A DNA stretch of 64,000 nucleotides from Charina bottae (taxonomy: Eukaryota > Chordata > Lepidosauria > Squamata > Charinaidae), in contig JALMGJ010000005.1 of assembly GCA_023362775.1 (NCBI GenBank), positions 83,710,921-83,774,920 of the forward strand, written 5' to 3'. The first letter of the stretch is position 1. The number at the start of each line of letters is the position of its first letter. Made by a program: the position numbers and the translations under genes. Shown piece by piece: positions 11,302 to 23,546 of the stretch. The notes beneath the pieces were generated by a model that saw only the letters and a list, made by a program, of their open reading frames with translations, made no database searches and was not told the DNA's origin.

Positions 11302-12171
11302 ATTCCATAACAGAAGTTTCTCCACCTGCTGCTTCAAACAGCAGACATCATCTCAGGACAGGGGAACAGCTTAGAAAGATTTGCTTGGTGATGCAGTTGT
11401 TTCCTGAAATATATGGATTCCATTTCTGTTTTTGAATTATGTTTGGGGGGGAAAGGAGATAGATTATCCTGTTTTAGGTTGGTTGGTTCATCTTTGTGAA
11501 GTGCTCCTCAGCTTCTGGAGACATTAATGCCTGCAGCAAGTCCTCCTGAGAATAAACTGCATGACCAATGCAAGGTGGCTATATCATGAAATCAGAGCTG
11601 TCTGCAAGGTGAAGCAGAATTTTTTTTCAGAGCCTGTAATTCTGCTGGTACAGATAAAAATTATTTCCAGCAGTTGCCAGAGACAAGCATTTGGTTCTGT
11701 TTGCAACCCTGAAACTATGTGGCAAGAGTACTTGCCAGATGTGATTCCCCGTGAAGTCCAAATAGCAAAAGATTAGGAGGATGGATTTAGTAAGCCTACT
11801 GTAAGATTTTAAATCCTCCCAATTTATCACTATAGCAGGTGGATGTTAAAAACCTGCTATGACAGAGAAACAGTTATGCCACCTAGTGGCCATAGGTATG
11901 TCTATCTTATCTCTCTTGCTCCCCAGCTGCTACCATTGGAAAGAAGAAAGAAATCCAGTTCTCAGCAAGGACAGCTGCAAGATGCACAGTGGGTCCAATT
12001 ATTAAAAGTAGCAGAAAGGCACACAAATGCACTGCAAGTTCTTATGGGATAGATTTTCGCCAACTTTCAGCTATGGCAGGACCTTATTTTGGAGCATAGC
12101 GCGAGTGGCTAGGAAGAGATTTTCCCCATTCTCTGCCATAGGAGCCACCTCCCCTTCCCCAACATCTACAC

Positions 12172-12548
12172 TAGAGCTTTCCAAACTGTGTGTCGGGACA
12201 CATTAGTGTGTAGGCTGCAGTGTCTGGGTGTGTCGCGGCTGCTGCTGCCTCCTGGCTTCCATGCAGGTCCTAGTGCCTTGCCTTATGCCTTGCTGCCTCC
12301 AAGCCTGCCCTGCTGTGATTCCGCACAGGTCCTAGTGCCTGCCTTGTGCCTCGCTGCCTCCAAACCTGCCCTGCTGTGATTCCGCGCAGGTCCTAGCGCC
12401 TGCCTTGTGCCTTGCTGCCTCCAAGCCTGCCCTGCCAGGATTCCGCGCAGGTCCTAGTGCCTGCCTTGTGCCCTGCTGTAAGAGTATGTCACAAAATGAT
12501 GCATGTCTAAAAAGTGTGTCACCAACATGAAAGGTTTGGAAAGCTCTG
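12172..12548. mobile_element. hAT MITE with internal minisatellite
   Basis: The terminal inverted repeats are (t)agagctttccaaactgtg and its mirror ggtttggaaagctctg. The flanking 8-base target duplication is ATCTACAC at 12164-12171 and 12549-12556, which is diagnostic of hAT. The interior has about four tandem units of about 61-67 bases (gcaggtcctagtgcctgcct...). It is in opposite orientation to the copy at 25504. Confidence 0.9.
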
Positions 12549-12556
12549 ATCTACAC

Positions 12557-15500
12557 ACTTCATCCAGGACTTGGATCACCATTGAGAGCTTAAGGATCTT
12601 CCTTTGATCCATAGTGAGCTTGAAGAGCCATACATTGGAAGAAGGCAGCATCATTTTCTATGTATGGTTTTGTAAGATAAGATAGATCCTCAAGCCTTCT
12701 TCCAGTACCAATACTGGAGTGGTACTCCAAATTATAGGTCTTATAACAAAGAACCCAGTGCTCTGTGCAATTATAAAGTTAGATGCAAACTAGGTGGTTA
12801 GTTCTGAACTAGGAGGACAAAATGGAAAAGAGATGCAGGAAAGGCAAAAGTTAGACTGGCAGTTTAGCAAGTGAGATGGACGTATCTTTGAAGAACGTAT
12901 CTTTAATTCAATCAGAGTCATTTTATTTCCAGCACAATTGGAATCTGACAGTGAAAAAGGCAAATGTAGACAAGAATTAAAGTGCATATCAGAAATTTAT
13001 TCCTCAGCACAAGCGTTTGGAAAGTGACTTTCAGCTTCAAATGAAAGAAAAAAAATAAAAACATACTTCTAGAATAACAGCATGAGTTCTATTATTGCCT
13101 CAGAAGTGCAGCCTCCCGTGGTTGGAGGAGAGGCTTACAGCTGGCAGGCTCCTTTCTTCAATGTGAAATGGTCAATCTCAAGAAAAAGCAGGAGAAGCAT
13201 CATTGTGGGTCACAAACAGTGCCCCGGCACAGGTCTCTCTTGGGTTTGTTGCAGAGGGGGCCAATGTGATGATCAGAAAGATGGAAGGTTCACCCAAAGT
13301 GTCTTTCTGCATTCCAGGTCAAGATTTGACTTTTGAGTCTTTCTCCATCAGAGACTGGAAGAGCTGGGACTGTCCCTTTCCCAGAGGCTTAGCTGCAGCC
13401 TGTTTTCATGCTGGTGCATCTTGTTGGAGGTCTTTCCCACCACAACTTCCTATCTATTGTCCAATTACAGAAAATTCAGTAGGCAGGGAGGAATGGGCTA
13501 GCTCACCTCCTGTATTTCCATGGTGGGCTCCTTCACTTCCTAACAGGACATGCATTTCCTGCCTGTAAGAAGTTTTTTTTACAAGACTTCTCGGTGCAAC
13601 CGCCTTCAGTTGCTGCACAGACCGTCTGCAAGTCTCCCTTTGGAGCAGCAGCTGGAAATCTGTATTTCTGAGCAGCATTTCTGAAAGGCTCCAGAGACCT
13701 CCAGCAGACAGCGTAGCTGCTCTGAGAGGTCTGTTCAGTCTGAACAGTCACACTTCACTCCATGAGTTCCGAAAGGTTGTGAGGGGCTGAATCCTAGTGA
13801 GTTTTTGATCTTGGATTATAAAATTTTGACTTGGTTATAAAAATTGGATCTCAAAGCCTCTTCCACTTAATCTCCATTTTCTCAGTCTTCAATAGTACAA
13901 ATGTCTTGGTTAATCTATGCTAATATTTGCTATTTCTTTTGGAATTCATCCCATCATCCTCCCTATTTAAAAACCTACCAGAACCTTCCCCTCCTGTTGA
14001 AAAGATAATTTGGTATTAAAGGAGCATAATAAAGCTGGAAGTCTTTTTGGAGCCTCATCATCAAGGATCTTGCTTAAAAGCATCCTGAAGAGATTTTGCA
14101 GTTGTATTAGGCTTTCCTAAACTGGCACTTCTTCAGTTTTCTTCAGGTCCTGTGTCTTTGCATGATAGGCTAAGCTACAAAGCTCCCTAATTATCTCCCA
14201 TTGCCCATGGCTCTTTATTCGAGTTTTCCAGCTCTCCATGTCATTGGAACCTGAAACGGATGCTGTTCTGGATTCTCAGAAATCAGGACTGGTAGCCATG
14301 TTTGTTACAAGTCCCAGTAGGAAACACAAAATGGACAGCGTGGTAAGGGCTAAAAGGCTGTGACCAAAGAGGTTACATGACAGCTCACACATGCTCAAAT
14401 ACTAAGTTTTCCAGTTTAGTATGTTGCATAAACAAAGCTATAAAGCAAAACCTTGATTTAACAGACTGCCACAAGTGTAGTCCATTAAATCCAAATGTCC
14501 CTTAAATCCAAATTTATGTCATTTGCATCAATTTACATTGTTTTCAGAATTAAGTAACTGAATGTTTACATCATGATTTGTGTAATTATGCAAAACATAT
14601 AAATTGATGCAAAATACATAAAAATGTTGCTTATGCAATTACACTAATAGCATACATTGCAACAATTGCCCAGACTACTTTAGCCAAAGTTGGGTTTTGG
14701 GGAAGGTGGGTAGAGTTTGAATTAATATGTCACATGTTGTATCTAAAGTCTGAAATCCATTGAATGAAGGTCCAGATAAACTAGATTATACTGTAATTCC
14801 TTTCCCATTCATATGCAACATGAACTGCCAAAATAATATAAATAATTCTGTCCAGATTATTCAGATAGCCAATTCAAGAACTGCAGTTTAGGCTTATGTC
14901 AAACCATGCAGCCTAGGAAAGATCCTGACACCCTAGACGAAATACACTATTTGCACACTCCAATTCTTTGACTTTAGCACATGCAAATTTTCTGTAAATG
15001 GGCCAATTTAAAATTGAACTGAATTTTGGGTATTTGAATACTGAATTATCAAGGACCTACATCTGAGTGCTGGCAAAGTTAAACATCAGCTGTCAAAGTG
15101 TTGGTGGGAGGAGCCAGAGTGGTAAGGTGGTATTTTTCCCTGCGCACTGCACTCCTAGAACAGCCCCCACCCCAAAACTTCAGGTGACTCTGAGTGAAAG
15201 ATTAATCTCCTCTTGCTCATAGGACCACCATCCACACACTTTTAAAGGTTTCAAGTGGCTGTAAAATAACTTCTCCTCACTTGCTGTCTTTAATTAAATT
15301 ACAAGAGCCTATAAAAGTACTTTGGTTGATGGTTAGGCTTAGAGATTAAGTCAATCATCTTCGGTACAAATGCAAATCCTACCTCATGAATTTTCACACA
15401 CTTCTCATACTTCCCTTCCCTTCCTCCTTCTACTTGCTCCCTCTGAGTAAGAGATGAGTGCCATCCTTTATATTAGCAAACTCAGTAGTCAACACTTGGT

Positions 15501-16139
15501 GTTTTGCTCCTGTGGAGATTCTCTCAACCTCTACCCTCTTTCTTGGAAGCCTCCAGAAAATACTGTTTCTGTTTTATGGAAAACAGCTGCCGAGAAAAGA
15601 GGCAATCAGTAAACCCTCTACATTTATATCCTTCTTGCAATTGGGGAAAAACGAGTCATAAGAAGATATGGGGACTAAGGTCTTCTGGCTACTTTTGAAT
15701 GACAGCCATTTAAGCTAGAAGGCATTTCTGTGCCTCTCCATTTCCAGTTCTTGCACGGCCTTCCTTCCTGGCCCTAAAAGTCATACACAGTTTCTGCTGT
15801 GGCTCTGAGAAGAAAGCATTTAGTCTGGTTAAAAAAAAAGAAAAGAATTTGTAGTTCCTGTCCCATTTAATTACAGGCTGGGGTTGCAGATACATTTGTG
15901 TGAACCAGTGGCTTTCAAGTGTTCTGTTTTATTTATACATACATACACGTATTTTTACCCTTCCTTTCCTCTACAAGTCATGATGGAGCACAGGGAGTTT
16001 TGCCTTTATTTAATTTCCTCACTCCTTTAACTCTTTGAGAAACCTGATAAAAATTGACTGGCCCAGGAAGGTCCAGAGCTAAGTGGGACCCTTGAATCTG
16101 GGTCTCACTCCAACATCTTTGCTGCAAATGTGGGCAACA
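12557..16139. other. Downstream flank of SYNPO2L, nothing recognised
   Basis: Several frames of 60-120 codons are present (13203-13568 is the longest), but none has recognisable motifs or paired splice sites. I looked for MYOZ1, the mammalian neighbour downstream of SYNPO2L, and did not find its conserved motifs. Confidence 0.4.
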
Positions 16140-16292
16140 GAATTATGAAGCAGGCAAGGGCTTGAGTTCTAGTCCTGCCTTAGGCACAAAGCCAGCTGGG
16201 GGACCTTGGGCCAGTCCCTCTTAGCCCTAGGAAGGAGGCAAGGGCAAACCACTTCCAAAAAAGCTTGCCAAGAAAACTGCAGGGACATACAA
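16140..16292 (+). repeat. tRNA-derived SINE fragment
   Basis: It shares gagttctagtcctgccttag, gcacaaagccagctggggga and gccaagaaaactgcagggac with the reverse-strand copy at 40826-41000. The B-box is present; the A-box region is eroded. Confidence 0.7.
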
Positions 16293-16437
16293 ATTGCAAG
16301 GCAGGCAGACAGAAATCCCCTATTTGCCTCGGAATGCTAATGTGAGGGCAAAATGTGGGGACGATGAGGGAATGAATGTCTACCAATGCTTCCCTGCAAA
16401 TGCAAAATACAAAAAAAAAAAATCCACCATTGGCAAT

Positions 16438-16443
16438 TTTATT
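16438..16443 (-). promoter_or_regulatory. Candidate SYNPO2L polyadenylation signal
   Basis: AATAAA on the minus strand, about 490 bases downstream of the SYNPO2L stop codon. It is followed within about 15 to 40 bases by a long T run and a TG-containing stretch, which suits a cleavage downstream element. Other AATAAA matches lie further down (for example near 16007), so the choice is tentative. The implied 3' UTR is about 16420-16929. Confidence 0.4.
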
Positions 16444-16929
16444 CCTTTGCCCAACTTTGGCTTAAGAGGGAGGCAGGCTGTCAATTCTCCAAAGGTAAAA
16501 TGTATTTATAATGTTTCGACTGTTTCGTGTTGCTTAGGATGAGTCTGAATCATTGGCCATACTCTGCCATGCAAATGAAAAAGCTTTCTAGCTTCACATT
16601 TTTTTTCCTGCTCCAAACAAACTGTTGAATCCTCTTGAAGAATTGCAAATCCAAAAAACCGAGGGATCAGGGATTTAGGAAGAAAGGCTGCTTGTATCTA
16701 GTTTGGCTTCACTGATCTGAGTTATAGGAATTCAATTTAAACAGAAGGAGGGGAACCATGAAGACAAGTATTTAGCTTAAACATCTGGCTTGTGCCTATG
16801 GCCATTTTGCACACTGCGCATAAATAAACCTAGGTTTGCAATCTAGTGGACATTTAGCAGTGAGCTGGAACTAATCTCACTTAGAAAATTGAAGATGTTG
16901 AAACGACCATTTAAAAATCCATTTCCCTT

Positions 16930-19229
16930 TCATTGGTGACCAGAGCCTGGTCTCCAAATATGCGCCTGCATTCCAGTTTGGGCTGCTGAAAACCTGGGCC
17001 TGGCTACCTGGAAACTGAGGGATGACGTGGGTCGGCTTGAGGAAGCCCCTCTGTGTGCCTCACTGAGTTCAGGAGAACTTTGATACTGGAGGGGAACTCC
17101 CTGACACGGCCCAGGGGAGGCAGGTGCAGACGTAGAGGTCGCTTCTGATCTCCAGAGTGGTTCGTCCAATGTTGTGGCGGAACGAGGAGCTAACACTGTA
17201 GGAGCCACCCCACCTGAAGTTGGCACTGGGACCGGGGTGGAAAAACGACGGATTTCATGGGCCTTGGCTGTTTTCACAGGGGCTGGCTTGGCCGGTGTGA
17301 AAGACAAGCTGGACTGTTGAACTGTTGGACCTGTAGGGGTCTGGGCCCCAGCGTTTGGAGTCTCCCCAAAGCAGAACATGGCAGAATTTAGTTGGTATGG
17401 CTGGTGTCTGAGGAAGTCAATGACTTTGATCCCTGCTTTGTGGCTTGGTGCTTTTTTCACTTTGCTCTCTGTCTTGGTGGCCTGAGATTTGCTGGCTGCC
17501 AATGGGTAAAATGGGGAATGCAGTGGGTTGTAAGCTATGGGAGGCGGGGCACGAATATTTGGCGAATACTTCCAGGAAGAGGGAAGAGAAGGTGCAGGAG
17601 ATGGAGTTCTCGGCTTTGGTGTCGGTGCAGCCTCCACCACAAACTTATCCATTCGGCTCTGTCGCTTAGCAAAGAGCTCTGCCCCTTTCCCCTTCAGATG
17701 CGACAGGCCATGTGCAGAAGGGGACCCATTCACCACTCCATTTGACTGCTGAGGCTTAGGAGCTACTGGAGGAGGGGTCTTGAACTTCCGGCCTGAGAAC
17801 TGCATAAAGTTGCAGGCTTCTGCTCCCAGGCTGAGAACATCTTCCTCAGGGCCTGACTCAAATCCCGCCCCTTGATGGTCCCCTTTGGGTTTTTCATCCA
17901 GGTTCTGCACAAGAGATAACAACTCTGGATTTGGGGAATTCTTTTTCTTCTCTTCTACAGATTTGAACATGGGCTTCTTACTGCTTCTGCGGCGGGCCTC
18001 CTGCAAGATACCTGTTCTGGGAGCCGGAACTGCAACCCTCTGCTCCCTGGAGGCCAAGGGCTCTGAAGCAGGCCGTGGAATAGCAGAGATGTTACTGGTG
18101 AATGGCTGGGCGGGTGGCTGATTGAAGGGCTGTGGGACTGGACTAACATATAAAGTAGAAGATGCAGTATCCTGGGTTTGTGGAGATGATAGTAGGGGAG
18201 ATGTAGCCGTGACTGCATCTGCAGCTGCTCTAGAAGAGGTTGAGAGGAATATAGAAGCAGTGGAGGTTCTACCTGCTTTGGAAAGTGACTTGGCTTCTGC
18301 TGCTGTCTGTGCTGATGATGGTGTAGTTGGGATATACAGAGACACAGATGTGCTTGCTGTGCCATTAGGTTGCACTGATGATGGCGGGGGAGGAAGCACC
18401 GTACCTGGAGAAGCAGGGGAAGCAGGAGGGGCAGCCATTCTCTGGTCACCTACTCTCTCACTGCTTTTCCTTAGCTCTAAGGGTCTAAACACAACAGATG
18501 ATGTCATAGGACGTTGCCCAGAAAAGCCAGGGGTGAAAGGCCGAGCAGACCTATTGAAGATGCCTGAGGTATTTGAAGTGATCTGGGCTCCCCCTCCAAA
18601 GATAACAGAAGGAGACTGGAGCTGAGCAGGATTAGGTGGTGGCAGTTGACTAGAAACTTGTGCAGATTCTAAATGGATGCTTAGGGGAGTCTTTTCCGCC
18701 TTCCATGGCATTGGTGCTTCGATACCAAGTACGGTGTGTGTAGGCTGAATTGTTGAACTTGGGGGCTCGGCCTCTGGTTTCTGTGCAGATGTATTTTCCA
18801 ACATCTGCTTCCCAGTCTTCTGCCTCTGCTGCTCAAATAATTGTGCTCCTCTACCTGAGACTTCAGTGAGCCCTTGCTGTAGCTGGGCCTGCTCATGTGC
18901 AGGGTGACCCTTGGGCTTCTCAATGTCAAGGTAGGCATTGCCTCCATCTGAGTGGTTGGTTAAGCTTCGAGCATCAGAGAAGCCTTCTTCATCAAACTCT
19001 GACTCACTGGTTGGGAAGACACCATCCTCTTCATCATAACAGCGGTCTTCTTCCACACTTCCAAAACTGACTAGGGTATATTTCTTAGCTCTCTGCCTGC
19101 GCTTTTTAAACATCAGAACTCCCTTGGAATGGGGGTTGGGGGCATCTGTCAACAGGGATGCAATGGTTCTGCATTTGGTTTTGGCTTCCTTCACATTTTT
19201 TTCTTGCATGGTCTCACCACGATTAAGCT
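16930..19229 (-). CDS. SYNPO2L: SYNPO2L last coding exon (synaptopodin 2-like, CHAP)
   Basis: SYNPO2L is an actin- and alpha-actinin-associated protein of the cardiac and skeletal muscle Z-disc (family knowledge). The exon opens at 19229 behind a cttgcag acceptor with an upstream T-rich tract; its first two bases complete a lysine codon begun by the exon at 45632. Next comes the synaptopodin-family block (KEAKTKCRTIASLLTDAPNP, then GVLMFKKRRQRAKKYTLVSFG) near 19200-19060. Further on are SPNPELLSLVQNLDEKP and EEDVLSLGAEACNFMQ (about 17930-17800), a PPPVAPKP SH3-type ligand, KRQSRMDKFVVE, SWKYSPNIRAPPPIAYNPL with a WW-ligand-like stretch (about 17590-17510), TTLDEPLWRSE and a C-terminus ending HIWRPGSGHQ. 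I recall human SYNPO2L sharing the same final residues; SYNPO2 lacks several of these motifs. The exon gives about 766 codons with the stop TGA at 16930-16932, with no internal break. The open frame running up to 19365 is intron read-through, so the ATG upstream of the acceptor is not the start. Confidence 0.95.
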
Positions 19230-19566
19230 CTGCAAGGAACCAAAAAAAAAAAAGAACAGTCAGGGCTTTGTAAAGAAATCTACTTGGAAACACAATTTTG
19301 TAGCATCTGTAAGACAGAATGGCCCTTACTGATGCAAAGAATGTTCTTGACTCACGTATGAACAATCTTCAAGGCTGCATCAGGCTCTTCCTCTAACAAA
19401 GGAATGCAGTAAATTCTTGATATCTATTTTACACGTGCAGAGTTTATAATGATCAATCCATCAGGTGAGAGATACCAATTAAGAGATACCAGTTTACACC
19501 AACAGGGAAAAAGAAACCTACAAGGGGGAATGGAGCCCTAATACATCAGAAAGAAAAGATTTAGCT

Positions 19567-21800
19567 GTTCCGGTGGGAATGGCGGACTGAACGGCTGTGC
19601 CCGCTGGTTCAGCGGGCGGAGCTGACAACGCGGTAATTTTTTTTGGGCTCAGGCAGGTTTTCCTGAAGCCCAGAAACGTTCTCCAGATCAAGGAGAATAC
19701 CTGGAATCATCCCATCTGTCCTCCAGACGGCTGCTTGCAGCCAGAAGATCACAAACAGCATTTTGCTTTGGACTGGTAAGAGCCAGCTGGGAGGCGGGGA
19801 TTTCATCACTTTCCAAGCTGCGCTGTAGCCTTAAAGGGACACTAAGACCGGCCACCCCATTTCTAAATCACCAATTTGTATTTTTTTTAAGTATATGTGC
19901 CCCAAGAGAGGCTTTCTACAGCGAGGAGAAGCTGGTTCTCTTGGTGCTTAACATTATTTTTGGGATTACTTTTTTTTAAAAAAAATCTTTTAAGTTTTGG
20001 ATTTTGTTTTCCTTCGAAAGGAAATTCCAAAGATTGAGAGTAAACAATTGTCTTCCTGTTATTATTTTTGTACTAAATTTGAAGATACTAGCATTCCCTA
20101 CACGTTAAATCGGCTGTTTTGAACTTTCAGTTTTCTGCTTCTACTTTTCCTGGGGAATTGTCTGCATATCTCACTTTTGCTTATGTAAACACATTCCGGA
20201 ATCCTTTCATATCTTCGACTTTCGCTGGTTAAGCTCCTAGGGGGCGGCATAATCTACTGCGTGAGATGTGGAGGATTTGAAACAAATATTTTTCTGACTT
20301 TCACCAGGATTTTAAACAGATTTCTTCTGACTTCTATCAAACTTTTATGCAAGATATTCAGGACATTGTGGAAAATATGAGATCTAAAATGTGCCATCAG
20401 GTTGGGGATGTGGTGGATGAAATTGAGGAATTTAAGAGCGATAGAAAGGTTTTTTTTAAGACTGAGATTGGGATTTTTATCGACATGCTGGATGAAGATT
20501 GGATAATTTGGAACATTCTTCCCCCGGAGGTAAGACAGGCCCCCTCGCTCCTGGACTTCCAAAAGTAACTTAAAACCTGGTTGTGTCAACATGCCTGGAG
20601 CGGGAAGGAGAGTAGTCACTCCTGGGGATGTCTAGCTCCCTAGAATGGCCCTAGAGCGGCCCTTTTTTACTCACGGATTGACGAAGAACCTCTGCCATCC
20701 GGATTTTATATGTTATATTTTTATTGTTTTTATATCCATTTTTGCTGTATTTGTAATTGTATTGTAATTAATTGTGTTTTTATTGTAAACCGCCCAGAGT
20801 CACTCTTCCAGGGGAGATGGGCGGTGATAAATTTGATTGATTGATTGATTGATTGATTGATAAATAAATAAATAAATAAATAAAGGAGTTGGAGAAATCT
20901 AAGGGAGAGAGTGATCTGCAAGCCGTAAGTAAAATCGATCTCCTGGTGGAATGCCAATAAAACAACCTGGAATCTTTAAGAGGGGCAGTTGGACTGTTTG
21001 ATTCTTTCAAGAGGAAAGCTCTGTGCATACTTTGGGGATATGTAACTGCTTTGGTTTATTTTGAAGTGGGATAAGGGTTGAAGAATGTTCATCTGGTTTG
21101 CTTTAAGGATTTGATAGATGCTATTTGCCTTTAAAGATTTGGATTTACTGCTTTGAATTGGCTTTGGTTTTGGGGTTTATTAAGATGAAAATTATTAAAA
21201 CTGTTGTATTAGGGTTAAAGAATGTTTATCTGGTTTGCTTTAAGGATTTGATTGATGTTATTCCCTTTTAAAGATATGGAATTACTGTTTTGAATTGTCT
21301 TTGTTTTTTGGGTTTATTAAGATTGAGATTATTAAAATTGTTGTACTATTAAGTATAATAGCAGCCAACTTATGTGCTTTTTAATTTGATTCTTATTATA
21401 GCAGACAGAAATGTATAGAATAGTGGTAGGAAGGGAATAATTAAATATTTTTATCTTTTGGAGGGGAGAAAGATGTTTAGGAGGTTTATATGAACTTTTT
21501 TTCTTTATTTTAATATAAGGGGGAGGACTAACTGTACTTAGTGATTTTTATTATGTGTTAAAGTGGAATGACTTATAGAAATAATGTGGTGTTTTGGTTT
21601 AATATAGAGTAAGAGATTGATTATGGAAATTTTTGTATATCCTTGCTGTTAAAAGTCAGAAGCCACTTCTTTTTATAAATTTGAAAAAAAATCTCTTGTG
21701 TTTCCGCACTTTTTCAGTTTTTTTCTCTTTGTAGTTTTTTGTTTTTTGTTTTTGTAGTTTTTATTCTTTTCTTGAAACCTAATAAAATGTATTATAAAAA
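19567..21800 (+). mobile_element. L1-style retroposed element with ORF1-like remnant, lacking an ORF2
   Basis: The 2.2-kb insertion is flanked by a 19-base target duplication, AGAAAGAAAAGATTTAGCT, at 19548-19566 and 21801-21819. Its 3' end is a T-rich UTR with AATAAA and a short A tail, all marks of L1 machinery. Near 20347 a frame encodes a charged, coiled-coil-like peptide (VENMRSKMCHQVGDVVDEIE) that resumes after the L2 insert as LEKSKGESDLQAVSKIDLL. No reverse transcriptase is present. It lies about 340 bases upstream of the SYNPO2L last-exon acceptor, antisense to the gene. Confidence 0.75.
20505..20884 (+). repeat. L2-type LINE 3' end nested in the L1-style element
   Basis: It encodes WNILPPEVRQAPSLLDFQK, followed by the 3' hairpin (accgcccagagtcactcttc / gggcggtga) and a GATT/AAAT tail. 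It splits the ORF1-like frame of the host element, so it is the younger insertion or was carried by the source copy. Confidence 0.85.
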
Positions 21801-22014
21801 AGAAAGAAAAGATTTAGCTCAGTTAGCTCCTGGCTGCACTGTTGTGCTTTTCTGTTTTCCAACTGTTATTTTATTGTTGCACTTTCAGTATAAGGACAGA
21901 ACATTCAAAACTTAAAATGCAGTCTTGCCCACAATTTCAGGTCTCTGCCCCTTTATTCCTCCATTGATCTGTCACTCACTATCCCCAGCACACCTGGAGA
22001 GAAGTCAGAGATAA

Positions 22015-22470
22015 CAACCTGATTACTGTAATGCGCTCTACATGCGACTGCCCTTGAAGAACATTCAGAAGCTGCAGCTGATGCAAAAGGCGACCACTTG
22101 GATGGTTATATGCGTTCTTCGAGCAATGCACGTTACACCTCTGCTGTGCGAGCTGCTTTGGCTACCCGTGTGCTTCTGGGTGCAGTTCAAGGTGCTGGTA
22201 AGGACCTGTAAAGCCCTACATGACATGGGGCTGGGTCATTTGAGAGGCCGCATCTTCCCAACCACATCTACCCGTCCCTTCAGGTCTGGCAGGAAGGGCC
22301 TGTTGCGAGTCCCATCCACAAAGGAATGTCATCTGACAGGACCCAGGAGGAGAGCCTCTTCTGCCATGGCACCTGCCCTTTTCCCCTGGAACCTAGACTG
22401 GTGCCTACCCGCCTGGCCTTCAGGAAGGGCCTGAAGACTTGGCTGTGCCATCCCAAAAAGGCAGAAACAA
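22015..22470 (+). repeat. L2-type LINE fragment, RT C-terminal region
   Basis: The frame reads LPLKNIQKLQLMQKATTW, then LLWLPVCFWVQFKVLVRTCK, ALHDMG and ECHLTGPRRRA, collinear with the L2 at 59.9-60.3 kb. It has several lesions. The 3' UTR at 23335 may belong to the same insertion, separated by about 870 bases. Confidence 0.85.
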
Positions 22471-23334
22471 ACTTTTTAGTGTCACTTATGAAAATGCCCT
22501 GGGGGAAAAGGCAGCTCCTCCTCTTGTATTTTTACTCTTTCTCAAGAAAAAGAGTAAGTAAATAGGTTTGGGTTGAAAACAGAAGACCCTTTGTAGGTTC
22601 TCTACTTGGCCCCTCATATGATTAAATGTATTCCAATCCAAGCCATCAAAATTGCAGGCCCCCAGCTCAGAAACTTTTAGGGATTTGCTAAGATTTGAAG
22701 GGTCTGTCGCACACTCCTGGCTTCTCTACTCCTTTAAATAAATTTTGATACTGGAATGCTATCAGCTCCACTTTTAAGCAGATTGAGGGTCAAGGGGAGT
22801 GACATAATAATCCATATGAACGGAGGTGGTAAAAGTACCAATCAAATTCCACGTGCCTAATTAAAATACTCCTATCAAATAAGAATTGGATCCCCCTTCA
22901 CCATAGTGCAATACTATGGACGTTTCAAGTGAGCTGTGCTTTCTGCATTGTAACTCTTATTGCCCTGACTGCAAGCCCAGCACAGAGCTTACCATGTATT
23001 GACAATAAACAAGATGAACATCCCACAACCTAGAACGTTTTGGCCAGAAGCATAGCAAGTTTTGGCAAAAAGGGACTCTCAACACAATTTCATCTGACTC
23101 AGGCTGCAACCCACAATAAATCAATTCTGGCCATTTCCCCATTTACAGAATCTTCTAATGTCATCCAGCCATGCAAAACCTCTCCCTAGCACTGTTATCT
23201 TGCCACAAGAGAGGTTGGATGACTCTAGTAGGGGCTTTAAAACACTGGTAAGCACCACTACTATGCTTCCACTTAAGAAGTCAAAGCAATGAGGGTTGAA
23301 AGGCTGCCTTGTTTTATCTTTTATGTTATAATAA

Positions 23335-23546
23335 ACATAATTATGTTTAATGGGGGTGGTTAGCCCCGTAGTATCCTCCTTTTTAAGATCTCACCATCCT
23401 CTGGATTTTTTCTATTTATTATTATATTGTATTTTAAAGTGTACAGGTTTTTAATTTCAATATTATTGTTGTAAACCGCCCAGAGTCTACTGCTGTAGAG
23501 ATGGGCGGTGATAAATTTGAAGAATAAATAAATAAATAAAATAATC
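23335..23546 (+). repeat. L2-type LINE 3' UTR
   Basis: It starts with gggggtggttagccc, equivalent to the last codons and stop region of L2, and ends in the hairpin (aaccgcccagagtctactgc / gatgggcggtga) and an AATA tail. Confidence 0.85.

Noticed and set aside
13203..13568. 121-codon plus-strand frame
   Set aside because: No recognisable domain, no convincing paired splice sites and no supporting context.
1..16900. MYOZ1, the mammalian neighbour downstream of SYNPO2L
   Set aside because: I searched the minus strand by eye for its conserved motifs and found none; it may lie further left or synteny may differ.
16930..19229. Assignment to SYNPO2 instead of SYNPO2L
   Set aside because: The synaptopodin block is shared, but SPPDSEAYY, IRAPPPIAYNPL, TTLDEPLWRSE and the WRPGSGHQ end fit SYNPO2L, not SYNPO2.
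19230..19365. Upstream extension of the SYNPO2L open frame, with an ATG at 19363-19365
   Set aside because: It is intronic read-through: a good acceptor at 19230 and a phase-matched donor at 45632 show the real junction, and the extension is not homologous to the family.
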